Source of the DNA: Gigaspora margarita | Taxonomy: Eukaryota; Glomeromycota; Glomeromycetes; Diversisporales; Gigasporaceae | Length of the DNA: 64,000 nucleotides | NCBI GenBank assembly: GCA_009809945.1 | Contig: WTPW01000669.1 | Span: 144,070 to 208,069 of the forward strand | Direction: 5' to 3' | Part shown: positions 11,401 to 23,657 of the stretch, in pieces | Layout: each line of letters starts with the position of its first letter | How positions within the stretch are numbered: position 1 is the stretch's first letter | The notes under the pieces: generated by a model | Told to the model about the DNA's origin: nothing | What the model saw: only the letters and a program-made list of their open reading frames with translations | Databases searched by the model: none | Position numbers and translations under genes: made by a program

Positions 11401-11894
11401 TGTTACAGGAAAAAATGAATGTTTTTATATATATACGATTAAGAGATTATACAAAGGCAGCTTGCCAGAGGCGTAACTTGGTGATTTATCCCAATTTAAT
11501 AAAGAAGTGTGACTTGGAGAAGAATATATTTTATTCTATTAATTGTTATTCTGGATTTAATTATATCACAATTCGAAGATTATCCCCTTAGAAGAGCTAA
11601 AACAATATTCTTTTTATACTTTACAGATATTATAAGAATCGTTAATCTAATATTATAGAATATTATGGAAACTACAAGATTAAAATCATACGATACTCTA
11701 TCTACGATGCTATCATATTATGCATACTATACGATAGATTGTATAGTTTATTAATCATTCTGCTGAAGCTAAGCCCCAAGCATGTATGATCGATTATGCA
11801 TGATTAATTATATAATTAATTATATCAAATCGGATATCATATAAAATGTGGCACAGTATAAATTTGTAATCAGCATTACTTTTTGCCTGTGACA
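11401..11894. mobile_element. Probable solo LTR, 494 bp
   Basis: The sequence begins TGTTACAGG and ends CCTGTGACA with a 4 bp duplication gtag (11397-11400 and 11895-11898). The empty site can be read from the opposite arm of the host foldback. TG...CA ends and a short duplication fit an LTR of a Ty3-like retroelement. A non-autonomous DNA element is the alternative because the inverted match extends to about 14 bp. A 63-residue ORF at 11400-11591 has no recognisable domain. Confidence 0.6.
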
Positions 11895-12156
11895 GTAGTT
11901 AAATCATCCAAATTGGCTTGGTAGAACCCAAGATACTTGGAATCAAAGAACAGAATATAAAGATCTGCAAATTCACTATTATACAAAGTATTATACTTTG
12001 TATAACAGTGAATTTGCAGATCCTTATATTCTCTTTTTTGATCCCAAGTATCTTGGGTTTTATCAAGCCAATTTAAATAATTTAACTACTATTAAAATTA
12101 GAAAAACCTCTTTTTTAATTAAAGCACAAGAAGCCTTTACTTATTAGTATCTTTTA

Positions 12157-12338
12157 GAACCCCAGATAATTCTAAGATAGGTGGGAAGTAAAAAGTGAGT
12201 AGATTTTTTGGGCCAAACTCATCTAAATTCTGGTCAAAATTAAAATTAGTTTTTAATTTTGACTAGAATTAAGGTGAATTTGGTCCAAAAATTACTTACT
12301 TTTTACCATATCACCTATCATAGGATAGTCCAGAGTTC
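12157..12338. mobile_element. 182 bp MITE with gaaccccaga-type ends
   Basis: Ends gaaccccagataattctaag and an inverse reading gaactctggactatcctatg flank an internal hairpin (attctggtcaaaattaaaat). A diverged 10 bp flank duplication can be read by comparison with the other arm of the host foldback. Termini resemble the element at 53520-53813. Confidence 0.7.
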
Positions 12339-12529
12339 TCATTTTTTATATTTTTAAAAATTATTTTGACCAATTATATTATTATATAGGGTCAGTCACT
12401 TATTTGATTTAAAGAACATAGTAAAGAATTGGTCAACTTTAGTAAAAAATTTTTAGCCCCTTGCTTAAAATTAAGAACTAAAACTTTGAACAAAAGAGTA
12501 TTAAATGCCAAAGAATATATATTTAAAAT

Positions 12530-13165
12530 TTAAAGAGACTTTTATATGTGTATTTTTAAATAAATTCAATTTAAATAATTTTTTGCATAAATTTACATAT
12601 AAAATTGGATGAGTCAACTTATTTGATCTGTAAGTGACTCATTCTAAGCCATTATATGTGAACATGTCCCTTGACTGATAACCAAATATTATTCTATAAT
12701 ATTAAAATTTAATAGTGCTTTGGCAAAAGCAAGTGTTGTTAATATAAAAAAATTTAAAGCCTTTTATTAGAAAGAAGTACTAAAAAATATTTTTATAAAT
12801 AAAATTGATTAAAATTTTTATAATATTTATTAGCAAAAATATCTCTACTTGAATTAATAGCAAAAAAAAAGCTTAGCTATTTGCTAGAACCAGAAAATTA
12901 ATCTATTTTATCAAGTATTGTATTGAAGATTCATATATAAAATTGGGTTTCTTTTTTGGCTTTTCAAGTTAAACTAATATATATATAATTTTAGTATATA
13001 AGATAGTACTGGGCTAAAAGTTGAACCTTGATATTGGACTACCTTTGTCCAGTCTAGTTCAATCTATAGGACTAAAAGCATTGAACATTGGGCATTGCCC
13101 AATCTATAGTCATGTGATTTATTTGATACATATTAACCAATCACCTATTATTAAGTTAAAATTAT
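12530..13165. other. AT-rich spacer, no gene seen
   Basis: No ORF or clear element is visible. The segment 13010-13110 has repeated attg(a/g)a and ttggac words (gtccagtctagttcaatc, attgaacattgggcattgcc) that look like a decayed inverted repeat. Confidence 0.4.
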
Positions 13166-13169
13166 TGAA

Positions 13170-13545
13170 ATAATACAATTTTAAATATAAAGTCAAAATA
13201 TCTTAACAATTGCTTAATAAAATTTAATGAAATTTTTTTTATTTAATTCTACAAATATATAGAATTTAAATAAAAACTTTTTTTCAAATTTAGTCAAGTT
13301 GTAGTTGAGATATTTTTATTCAAAGTATTAAAAAATTTTTAAGTATCTAAAATTAAAAATATACCAAAAATTTTTTAAATTTTGAGTAAAGATATCTCAA
13401 TTATTACTTGATAAAATTTAACAAAATTTTTTATTTAAATTCTATAGACATGCAGGATACAAATAAAAATATTTTATCAAATTTTTATAGGTAGTTATTT
13501 TGAGATATCTTTACTCAAAATTTTAAAAAATTTATATTTTTTAAA
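13170..13545. repeat. Two tandem palindromic units of the 52.6 kb type
   Basis: Two units (about 13180-13345 and 13370-13540) each read atatct(t/c)aa.(a/t)att.ctt, then (a)aaattta.caaaatttttt, a gaatt-type centre (ttctacaaatatatagaa and ttctatagacatgcaggata) and the inverse arm. This is a two-copy version of the 13-unit array at 52614-55488. Confidence 0.65.
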
Positions 13546-13905
13546 AAAATAATTGGATCTATTGAATTGGACATATGTTCAAAATATGTCCAAGTCCGAT
13601 TTTGTCCAATTGTGATAAAAATAATTGGATCTATATCCAATGTTAACACTAATATAAGATATATAACTATGTATAAAATAGCTTTTTAGCCTTTTTGTAA
13701 CCTTTTTAGCAATTATTATAATAATTAGATTCAAAAATTGCAAAGACATAAAAAGAAAAAATGATATCAAAGTTTTTCTAGCTATTGTATAATCTGATTA
13801 AAAATATTTGGAGGCTTATAAAAATGAATCTGCCAAAAAAAATTAGAGCACTTAGTGCTTGAAGAGTGAAATAACAAGAAAATAAAATCATTTTTGGAAA
13901 ATATA

Positions 13906-14209
13906 TAGAGTGATTTCAATAGAAACAGCCCATTTTTACATATATTTTACTTTGATATAATTGAGTTTAACTATTTGTTTTGATGTTCAGACTGATTCAG
14001 GGTTAATCAAATTTCACGATTTTGATTGGTTAAAGGTAAAATGTGACTATTTGGTAATCTTATGATGTGTTGGCCCTATGTAGCCTTGTGCAAATCGACT
14101 TTTATTTATAATTGAAAAATGTCAATCATGTCAAAATTTATATTAATCTAATAAAAACTCATTTTTCAAAAAATTGTAAAAATGGGCTGTTTTTATTGAA
14201 ATCACCCCA
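13906..14209. mobile_element. 304 bp TA-flanked MITE
   Basis: Inverted ends of about 36 bp, core gtgatttcaata(g/a)aaacag then cccatttttaca, are bordered by TA (13904-13905 and 14210-14211). The inside is AT-rich with no ORF. Tc1/mariner-like by target site. Confidence 0.85.
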
Positions 14210-14694
14210 TATGACTGTTTTAGTTAGAAGTATAAAAGGTCATATAGAGTTCCTAAACTGAAGCCAAGAACAATTATATTATACATTAATTTTTTATATA
14301 TAGCATGCATTTTTAAATAAGCAAAAGTTTTTCTACTATACCTTGTTAGACACAATAAATTTTATACTAAACAAATTATATTAGAACAGAGCATAGATAT
14401 GAAAAGAGTTAACTCACATTTTTTGGGTACCTTCTTATTTTTAACTACAAAAAACTAGAGTTAGATGTTACTTAGGTATTTATATGCATCAATAATGTAG
14501 CCATCTCTCATATGGATTTCATCCAGTCATATTATTTTTTTGATTGTTTGTTTTTTAAAATTGAGTTTAATATTTATAAAATATCTAAAAATTTTAAAAT
14601 TTTGACGATTAATATTTAAATATTAATGTTTTGATAAAATAATAAATGCTTTCTGAATTAAGATGCATAATTATAATAAATTTAAAGGGAAGAT

Positions 14695-16523
14695 TAGAGG
14701 TCTGACTTGTTCAAAAAATAAGTATTTGAATATTCATTTGTTCAATATTTTTTTATTCGAATATTGTTCAAAAATTTTGAAATATTCAATGAATATTCAC
14801 TGAATATTTATTGAATATTAAATATATTTCAGTTTTAAAAAATTATATAATATCTCACTTAAATTAGCCAATAAAATTGCAAATAAATTATTAAAAAATA
14901 AAATAAAATTATAAAATTATATATATATATATATATTTTTTTTAAAATAAGGCCTTGCTCATATCTTTATTGAATAATTTATATAAGTGGTTACCTACTT
15001 AAATTGTACAGTGACAAATATATATAAACTATATGCAAGAATAAGAGCTCAGACTAGTTTATCTGCAACCTAAACCTACTAGAGTGGTCAAGACTCACCT
15101 AGATTTGAATAGACAAAATAAAGTTTATGGGAATACTATATTTGATCCATATAGTGGACCAGATGCTGATTTTGTGAAGGGTTTGGCCTATTGGTGGACA
15201 TGAATTGGAGTCATTGTGGAGTTGGTCTGAGAGACCGCAGAGACAGTTGTAGGTAAAGTTTTTCCTTGAATGTCAATTTTTACGAGGGGGGCATGGTTGT
15301 GTTGGTTTGGGCCTATTGTACTCAGGATAGATATTGTTGGTTTTTTTCTAGTGAGCGAGTGCAGAGCAGTATAGTTTCCATATCTGCTCGTAGGCCTCTT
15401 CAAATACTTTAAAAAGAGTTTTGATAATTATTTGAGATACCTGCTTGTAGGATATGTCAGAGGATTGTACTGTTTGGATTAGAGGGATGGGATAAGGCCC
15501 TTTAGGGTGGAGTCTAAGGAGTAGGGGTATAGGAAGGTTGGAGTGGGGTTGAATGAGGGGTGGGTGTAGATTAGTTGAGTAAGGCTGTTGTATTGAGAGT
15601 CAGGTAGCTCTAGATCGCTACTTCTGACAACCTCTGAAATAGCTATGAGGATGATTTGGTTGATGAGTGAGGGATTTTGGCAAGTTCTCCAGTGAGAGAG
15701 GGAGTCTGGCATTATGCATTCAAAGCAATTGGCAGAGGAGAATGTGTCTGGGAATATAGTGTGCAAGTGTGAGTGTGTGAGCAGGTCGTTAAGTAGGGTT
15801 TTAGTTTTGAATGATTTTAAGTGATTAAGTTTCGAGTTGGTAAAGTTGTTGGAGCTCTTTTGGTTGTTGTTGAAGTAGAGCCAGGTAGCATTCCAGTCTA
15901 TATAGTGTGAGAAGTGTGACCATTCTGAACTATGCTTCTGTAAGGACCACATCACCGTTATGTGCACCTTACAGATATTTTTAATAAAGCATCTGGTTGA
16001 GCTCTCTACAGAGCTGTTTTCCCATTGAAGAAAGGGGTAGGGGTTGTGGGTGTTGGCATGATTAAAGAGTAGTTTGTTGGGTGACGGATGATTTCTGGCT
16101 AGAAGATCTGCTTGGTTGATGAAGATGTTGTCTGAGTGTGCTTGAACTTTGTGTAGCTTGAGCTGAATATTGAATGCTCGTATGGCATTGAGCAGTGTGT
16201 GCCAAATGGGCCACAGGCTAAACTTGAAGTGTTTGGTAGAGTGCTTAGGAGTTTGTTGTGTTTGGATATGATGGACTGAGAGTCTGTGTAGATGTTTATA
16301 CTCGAATTACATGGTGTCATGGATATGGCGGAGAGGATTGCGAGCAGTTCTGCTTTGTATGATATAAAATTATATATATATATATATATATTCAATGAAT
16401 ATTCAATGAATATATTCAGTGAAATTTTAAATATTCAAATATTTATTAAGTGAACAATTATATATTCAATATTCGAATATTAGTGAATATTCAGTGAATA
16501 GTATTCATCAAGTCAGACCTCTA
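14695..16523. mobile_element. hAT-type element carrying a LINE fragment
   Basis: Ends TAGAGGTCTGACTTG and CAAGTCAGACCTCTA are bordered by a perfect 8 bp duplication gggaagat (14687-14694 and 16524-16531), diagnostic of hAT insertion. Subterminal sequence is dense in gaatatt and attgaatatt repeats. A GC-richer LINE piece (14936-16361) lies inside. Without it the element would be about 390 bp and non-autonomous. Confidence 0.9.
14936..16361 (-). pseudogene. 5'-truncated LINE: RNase H and zinc knuckle
   Basis: Read on the minus strand, this starts inside an RNase H domain: SYKAELLAILSAI (Glu), NIYTDSQSIISK (Asp) and, after a frameshift near 16240, HKVQAHSDNIFINQADLLAR (His and last Asp). It continues to CFECIMPDSLSHWRTC (C-x2-C-x-H-x-C zinc knuckle, intact here) in the open segment 15967-15479, then a short tail (15403-15188). 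A polyadenylation-like aataaa precedes a poly(A) run (poly-T at 14936-14943). The flanks share ataaaattatatata on both sides, a likely LINE target duplication in a TA microsatellite of the host hAT element. It belongs to a different LINE lineage from the one at 1431-9790. Confidence 0.85.
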
Positions 16524-16531
16524 GGGAAGAT

Positions 16532-17300
16532 CGCAGATAAAGGGTATAAAATGATCGACATTTTATAATAAATCACAGCGGACAACTTAATAGTAAATTT
16601 CTATAGTGTGCGAATCGGGTTTTTCTACATATAAAAGTATTTTTGTTACTAAGCAAACCTTTATAATTTCTAATTAAACTTTGCAGAACCAACTTTTCTG
16701 ATTCTAATGATAGTTAAATCATTAAAATCGCGTTAGTATATGACATGATATGAGTATTTATTGATTGTTTACTATAGGGTTTTTTATTATGATTGGAAAT
16801 GTACGGAATTCTACTTCCATGTAAGGCAATTAGTAAAACTTCGCCGATTTTTACTATAAAATTTTACCTTTTAACTGCGGATTACCACTTAAATGTTTAA
16901 TAAAATATATCAAGATTAAGAAGGATGGATTCTTAGTTTATATCAAAGATCTAAAAAAAAAATTATTTAAAATTTGTTGCAAAGTTATTAATATTTAATT
17001 TGTTAATTTAAAGTTTAATCTGAAGGACTAAATATTTTAATTTGGAGACTAAAGTTATTTTGTGTATACATTACATAAAATAAAATATACAGGATGTATA
17101 TCAAACAACTAATGAAGATAATATCAGAGAAAAAAGAAATTGAAAATAAGATTTTAGAAGATAAGAATACTAAAATTTAACACAATTCATTTCAATTAGT
17201 TTCATTTATTTACTAATGAATTATTATATTTGATATGCGATGTTTAAAAAAAAAAAATTTAAGAATAGAAAGTCCTAAGTCCTACATAAATCATATATTT
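16532..17300. other. Non-coding interval with one module relic
   Basis: No gene is visible. The stretch 16685-16735, read on the minus strand, contains cgattttaatgatttaacta followed by attagaatcagaaaag, a single diverged copy of the module shared by the foldback elements. Confidence 0.45.
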
Positions 17301-17303
17301 CGT

Positions 17304-17534
17304 TTATTCGAAAGAAGTTCCTAAAAATAAAACAACCAAAAATTTATTGTGCTGTGTTGGATTTGTATGATCACTTTCGTTTTGCGTTCCGATATACAGA
17401 TTTGTGCCTTCTATTAAAAAATTCGCATATTCCTGATTAGCATTAGGAATATTGATAGATGAATTTACGTGTATTGTCGTGTTTCGAAGTCTTAAGTGTT
17501 GATTATTAACTGGCTGGTTAGTGATATTATTCAT
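17304..17534 (-). CDS. Small conserved-looking protein, 76 aa (paralogue A)
   Basis: This is a single-exon ORF starting MNNITNQPVNNQ. I do not recognise the family. It shares with the ORFs at 23940-24140 and 29021-29215 the order MN-rich start, NTxIHVNSxxNIP, Q-x-YA(N/D)-L-x-EG, an acidic Q/N/S-rich middle and a C-terminal F-x-x-VLF-x-G-(T/S)-SF-x. Against the 29 kb copy, about half of the aligned positions are identical or similar by eye. It has no signal peptide or membrane span and is hydrophilic and Asn-rich. A TATA-like box lies about 90 bp upstream. Intergenic flanks are long. Alternative: chance ORFs in AT-rich DNA. Retained order and spacing in three copies argues against this. Confidence 0.65.
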   Translation of the reverse strand: MNNITNQPVNNQHLRLRNTTIHVNSSINIPNANQEYANFLIEGTNLYIGTQNESDHTNPTQHNKFLVVLFLGTSFE

Positions 17535-17619
17535 ATTGTAAATTGTAATATTTCTTTTTATTCAATACTTTTTTTTTTAAAAAAAAAAAAATTGTTTTTA
17601 AACTTTACGGGTTGTATGC

Positions 17620-17634
17620 CCATTTTTATATACA
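17620..17634 (-). promoter_or_regulatory. TATA-like box upstream of paralogue A
   Basis: On the minus strand the sequence reads tgtatataaaaatggg, about 90 bp before the ATG at 17534, followed by an A/T-homopolymer leader. The same tgtatataaaaatg word occurs upstream of the ORF at 29021. Confidence 0.45.
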
Positions 17635-18525
17635 ATTGGCCATCTATATTTCTTTGCAAATTATTTAAAAATATAAAATTTTTGAATTCACTGACAATTG
17701 TTTCATCGACAGACCATTTAGCCAATATCACGCCAGGTGACAATTTATTAAAAATGTATACCTGCAACTAATCAAAATGCTAATCCTAACTCTATGTGAT
17801 GCCGGTTAAATAAATTCGATAAAACGACTGTTGGTGAAAAGACAATTTTATAGTTCCAATTATAAGTGCAGAAACTTTTCTTATAAATCAATAATATTAA
17901 TGTTTACTATTCATTCAATTTTCAAGTACCAATCAACAAATTATTAATTTTTTAGGAGATCTAAATAAGTTTATAATTCATTATACGCGTATGCTCCGAA
18001 AAATTAACATTTATGACTAAAAAGAAAAAAATAAAAATTATTCCCTATTAAGTTGAATAAACTGTTCCGAATATACAAGCTTCAATAATAACAAGTAACC
18101 CATTAAATCACTGATACTTTTCTGAACTGATTAAATAATTACCATTCCTACTTAGGACAATTGGATATTATAAGATTAATGGCGGTAAAACTTATTGGGA
18201 GAAGTGGGTGGCAGAAGATCAGATATAACAATATTAGCCCTAACTCTACCAATATCCTAACTCTAACGCTGTTCATACCGTGTCAATAAAGTTTTGCAAT
18301 TTCTTTTATTCGAACACGTTAGAAAAAAAGGCAACTATCATTATTATTATGCATGAGAAAATACGTAATTAAAGTATTTTTAAATAAGTTGTTTATATTT
18401 AAAAATAATTTGAAAATATAAGGATTATGCTTTATTTCTGAAACACGAACTTGCTTATATTGTATGGTCAAGTACTGTGTACGAAATATTTATTTATTAG
18501 GATATAGCATGGTTAAAAATCTTAT

Positions 18526-18634
18526 GATTGGCTAAATAAATATGTATAATGATGAAAATATCTAATCCAATTTTTGATAATTTTGTTTATATTGTTTATG
18601 TATATTATCATAATATTTATTTAGCCAATTATGG
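18526..18634. repeat. Short inverted-repeat element
   Basis: The arm gattggctaaataaatatg and its inverse atatttatttagccaatta enclose about 65 bp. Probably a small MITE. No clear duplication. Confidence 0.55.
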
Positions 18635-19756
18635 TATATAATGACGATGAAAAAGTCTGCGAATTTAGTCATAATATAATTATTCAATAGATAAATGCAA
18701 ATAATATCTTATAATTATTCAGATTATATAGAATGGCATTGAATAATTAATAGTAATAAAGTAACGGTTAAAAAGGTAAAAAAAAAAAGAATATACATTA
18801 AAAGGATGTCTATAGCATAAGTCCAAAAAATAATTCTTAAACTAATTCCAAGATTCTCATAAATAAAATTGCAAAATTATTTTGCTGCATTTATTTTGAA
18901 CAGTATCTATTCTTTAAGAAAGACTTATTATTCATACAATAAAAATCCAATGATGAACGAATTAGAAACATTCAATTATAACTGTATAAATTTAAAGTAG
19001 TAAACGTTTCAATTATAATGATGGGTTTCAGGAAAATCTTTGTAGTTCTTTGTTTTTTTTTTTTTCTATGAGATTTTCCGTGCAGTTAATTAAATAAATG
19101 AGAATCCCAATTTTTTTTATTAAAATTCGGAGTTTAATTGTAACTGAATGAAAATTTTAAAATTATAGTATTTTTAGAGAATTGATTAACCGTAAAAAAA
19201 AAACAAACATAAAAAAATCAATTCATATGTATACCTGAAACTTGATAACAGATTTGCAGAAAGTCCGAAACTTATTTCTACTTTAATAGCTTTATTTTTT
19301 TATTTTTTAACAAATGCATTTCATATATATGTGGAACAAACAAAACTAGAATTAAAAATTGACTAGTGATCACCTGTACTGTACAATTGAGAAAGAACCA
19401 ATCTCAATCTTTTTATCACTATGCCAAGAACATGGGGGATTATTATAACTAACATCTTTATATTTTCATGTATCTTATTATGTTATATAGAAATTCTTTT
19501 GCATACTGAAATGTCATAACATTAAGTGAGTGCAGCCAAAAAATCTCGATTATTACCATGATTTCACTGTCTCCATATCTTTTATAATTTTTCTTTTTCA
19601 GTTCAAATTGAGATTATTATCCTGAGAGAATTGGAATTTTAGAACCTGGTTTCAAGATTTACATAAAATTATTTCAGGCTATTTCAATATTTATAAATTT
19701 CAAGTTACATACATACAAATATAGTCGGCGATATATGCTTGCAGCATCTTTGGCTA

Positions 19757-19862
19757 AGACATCTAAATTATAATTACTTTAATCAGCTTAAAACTTAAAA
19801 CGCTACCTCAGACATCTAAATTATAATTACTTTAATCAGCTTAAAACTTAAAACGCTACCTC
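19757..19862. repeat. Perfect 53 bp tandem duplication
   Basis: The segment beginning agacatctaaattataatt and ending cgctacctc occurs twice without mismatch, back to back. This indicates a recent duplication or an assembly artefact. Confidence 0.9.
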
Positions 19863-22562
19863 AGATACACACAATGAGGAATATGACCTTATGAACAGGC
19901 CGGACACTGCATTATCAGCTGCTAAATGCGCATAATGATGACATTAGATGTTCTAGTGAAACATTACGCATGTTTAGTTTAAACAGATCCCTAACAAAAA
20001 AAAAACGACAGAAGATTATGGAAATTATTCTCTAATCAATATATTTGTTCAAGTCCTTGAATACTTACGATTATACTATACTATCAAATGTAATTCAAGT
20101 TCTTGGAGCCATTTCCCGACAAGATTAATTGGCATTAGTTATAATGCCAATCGATTTTAATCGGTATTAGCTTCTTTCGGAAAATATACAATGTAACTAT
20201 TTGAAAATATATCAAACTTTAGTGATAAAATTTGCATATGGTCAATCTTTCATTTAACAAGGATACCAACCACAGAAAATTGAACAAGTTTCGAATTAAA
20301 GTTAAAAATACCGGTAAATAAAATTTAAAATTAGTGAAGATGAATAGAATTTAATAAATTTTAGAAATTTACCTTATGAAATTATATAAATAAGTGAAAG
20401 TTACCCTAATAAAAAGACAATTCGATGTTCAATTGTTAAAATAATACATAGCATTGAATTTCTCCAATAAATATAACCCACGACTCTGAATTCGAGTGTT
20501 CGTTGAGTAATTGAAAATTTGATTGTAACTACCATCATTAACTGGATCAAGTATCCCTCTAATGTTGAGTTTTATAAGTTTGACGTAGTGTTTTAGGTAG
20601 TAAATATTAACCTTTTGTCCTTATTTGCGTGACCTTTATCCTGATGTATATTAGCTCTCAGGAGTCGACTGTATTCACTAATTTCCTCCGAAAGTTACGA
20701 AAGTTACGAAAGTTCCGATTCTAGCTAATCAGCAACAGTCACGAGGACATGAACTTGTGTAACGATTAATATCGAAATTTGACTTTACCTTTTTTTGTGT
20801 ACTAACAAAAAAAAAATTCTTTGCAAACCCATTTTGGTATAACTTTGCTCACTAACCTAACACTAAACCTAACCAAGATACCACATTTTAAAAGATGGTG
20901 ACATATAAATAATCAAAAAATCTCAACCAATAAAATGCAAAAATACGTTCCGACATGCATTGCATACATGTGTATAGATAAATATGTATACGTCACATCA
21001 CAGGTTATTCCTAACTGGAGCATGCATTAAGGTTTAATGAGTTGACGACTTGTGTAATATTCATAACAGATAACATTTCTTTGTCAATTGCTTTGTTTTT
21101 TTTTCCTTAACAGTTAATAAAAATTAAATTTCTACGATATATTCGACAAATGGATTATTGAACAATTAAAATTTTTTTGAAACAACAAAAAAAAGATGTT
21201 ATATGTAATTTTATGCTTTCTTTCGTAATATTGCACTTTTATTTCGATTAAAAGAAAAATAAATCTGAAAAAAAAGATAAGATTTTATAACATTACTGAT
21301 TTACACGGTAACCATTGTTAATGTGTACACATTTCAAGCATTTAATGAAGTACCATTAAAATAATATGTAATTATTAATTTTTAAAATGAATTAAACCAA
21401 TCAAAAAAGTATTCATTTTGCTAATGTTATTGATTTTTTGTTTCAGATTATTTTTATTAACATTTGTTTGTTCAATATCTTTTATAAAAGTTTCTAAAAT
21501 TGCAAAATTATGATGTTTTATGCGCATATCAATGATACGTATAGCATATACAATAAATAAAATTTGTTAAAGAAAATTTTATTTTTCGGATTTTAGACTC
21601 CGAAGAAAAATTAAAAAGAACAACAATTATATTACAGAAACAAATTATCTTTTATGTTTTTATTTTTTATCATTCAAATCATACAAGCTGAATATTCGGG
21701 TGCAGCTAGAAGTAAATTTAGAAACCTATCATTGCGGAAACAATTTACAGTAATGTTATATTATTGATTGTATATTCAAACCAGATTATTGAATTGGTGT
21801 TAATTGCAGAGTCTAAATTAATGATGGTTCGATTTCAGTAGGGATGCTAACTCGTTAAAAAAACGAACTATGTCAGTTATAAACTGGGTTTAACTAGTTG
21901 CATGAAATCATTTCTAAATTCGTATAAACGATTTATTTATTAACTATCTAATTAAAAATATATTAAACTATTTATAAATTATGTAATATATAATTATAGA
22001 TATAGTTTGTTTTTTTAAGATTTAGTTTAATTTTATGACATATCAACAGATGCAATAAACTAATTAGTTCAACTGGTTTTGGTTAAACGATAACATTTTG
22101 AGTCCCAAATAGAGTCAATGCATTTTTATTCTAACTACTTAACATCCATAGAATTCAGAAATTGAGCAATTTCCTGGATCTATTTTTAAACATAATATGA
22201 TTAGAAAGAGTCAGTTATTTTATTATAAAAATAAATCTATTTTAGTTCTATTTTTAGTAATTTAATAGTTAAACGTTTTTTTTTTTAAAAAAAAATTTCC
22301 TGAATTACTGTTCAACGTATCTCGGATTCTAAACTTCTTTTTCAATTGTCTGGATTACTGTTCAATGTATCTCAGAATCAAACCTTTGTACGCTAATTTA
22401 TTCTTTTTTTGAACAAGTGTACGTTTACGAAAATTTTTTTTTTAGAATTACAAGAAAATCATAACAAGCATGGTGATAAAAAAAAAAAAAAAAAAAAAAA
22501 AACTGTACAATCCAAACAATGAAATCATGCAAATAATTTAAACACCACATAACCATATATAG

Positions 22563-22822
22563 GGGATGCCTAAAACGGATTCGGGACAAATTAAATTTAG
22601 AGTTACCGGTAACCCATTTTATGTTAAGAGTTAGGCTAAGGTTAGGTATAGGTATATAGGTAAAATTTCATTCTCGACATTCTTTATTAATGCCCTAACA
22701 TAGGTTTAGGCTGCCGTTTTTAATATCTTTCACCTTTTTTCTTTTTTTTTTTTTTTTGCCTCGTCGGGTTTATCAAATTTGATTGGTTTGTGTAAAGAAA
22801 TCCCGTTTTATACGATCCCAAA
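22563..22822. mobile_element. Dispersed inverted-repeat element, related to 31.5 kb
   Basis: Ends gggatgcctaaaacgg and an inverse reading gggatcgtataaaacgg bound about 260 bp. The inside holds tataggtaaaat, ggtttaggctgccgtttt and a long T-run before gcctcgtcggg. The same words in the same order occur at 31655-31765 (tataggtaaaat, gggtttagactaccg, T-run, gcttcgtaggg), so this is a dispersed family. Confidence 0.6.
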
Positions 22823-23156
22823 ATTAGATGTGTCGGTTTTTTCCGAGTACTATAGGCATCATATGGCAAAGAGAATCTAGACTACTTGACGTATAATATA
22901 TAATTACAATACTATGCAGGAAATGCCAATTATGTTATTGCTTATTTTGGGAATTGACTAAGGGCGTACTCAAGTATCTCGATGAACTCTATTATTGATC
23001 CAACAGATTCTTTTGTTGAGTCCATTCTTACCTTAAATCGTATATACTTATTTCAGCAAGTAATACAAACTCAAAAGGAAATTCTCATATTTAGACCATA
23101 AGATCGGGTGTAGCATTAGTGAAACATGAGAGCGAGGGGGGTTTTTTTTTTTCACA

Positions 23157-23182
23157 NNNNNNNNNNNNNNNNNNNNNNNNNN
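23157..23182. other. Assembly gap (26 N)
   Basis: A run of N lies between a poly-T tract and a poly-A tract. The true sequence and gap length are unknown. Confidence 0.99.
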
Positions 23183-23647
23183 AAAAAAAAAAAAAAAATT
23201 ACTCGAAAAGTTTACTTTTTTTCTTTTTTGAGTTGGTATCTTGGTATCACTTGCAGAAATAAGTAAATTCCTAAAAAGTAATTTACCTTTAGAGGCAATA
23301 TAAAATTGTCATTTTTAGTGACGTACATGCATAAGCATTACAATAATTATGTGTATACGTTAAACAATGATTTAAAATATATATAGTAGACAATACGAAT
23401 AATGAAAATATCCAAAAATATCCAAAAATAGACAAAATATCTTAAAAGGAAATTACTTATATAGTTAATATTAGCGAATAGATTAATAATGTATAATCTG
23501 ATCTTTAATCTTTTATTAGTCAAGTGTCAATCAAAAAAAAACGGTAAAACCGACTTAAATTATATTGTATAAATTATAATATATAACAGTATCTACAGTG
23601 TTTTTTTTATCAATTGAACAACAGTTATATGCACAAGATCATTCGTC

Positions 23648-23657
23648 TCTATATAAG
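23648..23657 (+). promoter_or_regulatory. Possible TATA box and leader intron for paralogue B
   Basis: The word tctatataag lies about 290 bp upstream of the ATG at 23940. Between them a strong donor-like gtaagtat (23778) and a pyrimidine tract ending at atcaag (23878) could bound a 101 bp leader intron. Both are suggestive only. Confidence 0.3.

Larger units (their letters stand above)
10611..12520. mobile_element. Foldback element with three nested insertions
   Basis: Outer arms match in inverted orientation: left starts tattctttggcatttaat (about 10612), right ends attaaatgccaaagaata (about 12518). The symmetry centre is near 11992 in atacaaagtat/atactttgtat. After removing the elements at 10719-11257, 11401-11894 and 12157-12338 with their duplications, the arms are about 345 and 335 bp, so the ancestral element was near 680 bp. 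The inner arms contain the shared module described in the findings (aagccaattt(g/a)(g/a)atgattt, 11895-11960 and 12040-12110). Confidence 0.8.
17770..23150. other. 5.4 kb intergenic region without a supported gene
   Basis: I see no ORF with coding character on either strand. The composition is less repetitive than the flanking transposon zones. It holds a short inverted repeat (18526-18634), a 53 bp tandem duplication (19757-19862), a triple aaagttacg run (20692-20716) and a dispersed repeat (22563-22822). Multi-exon genes with very short exons could escape this reading. Confidence 0.4.

Noticed and set aside
17558..17767. 69-residue minus ORF upstream of the 17.3 kb gene
   Set aside because: It overlaps the TATA-like box and ends in homopolymer-encoded Phe/Lys. 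There are no shared features with other sequences in the window.
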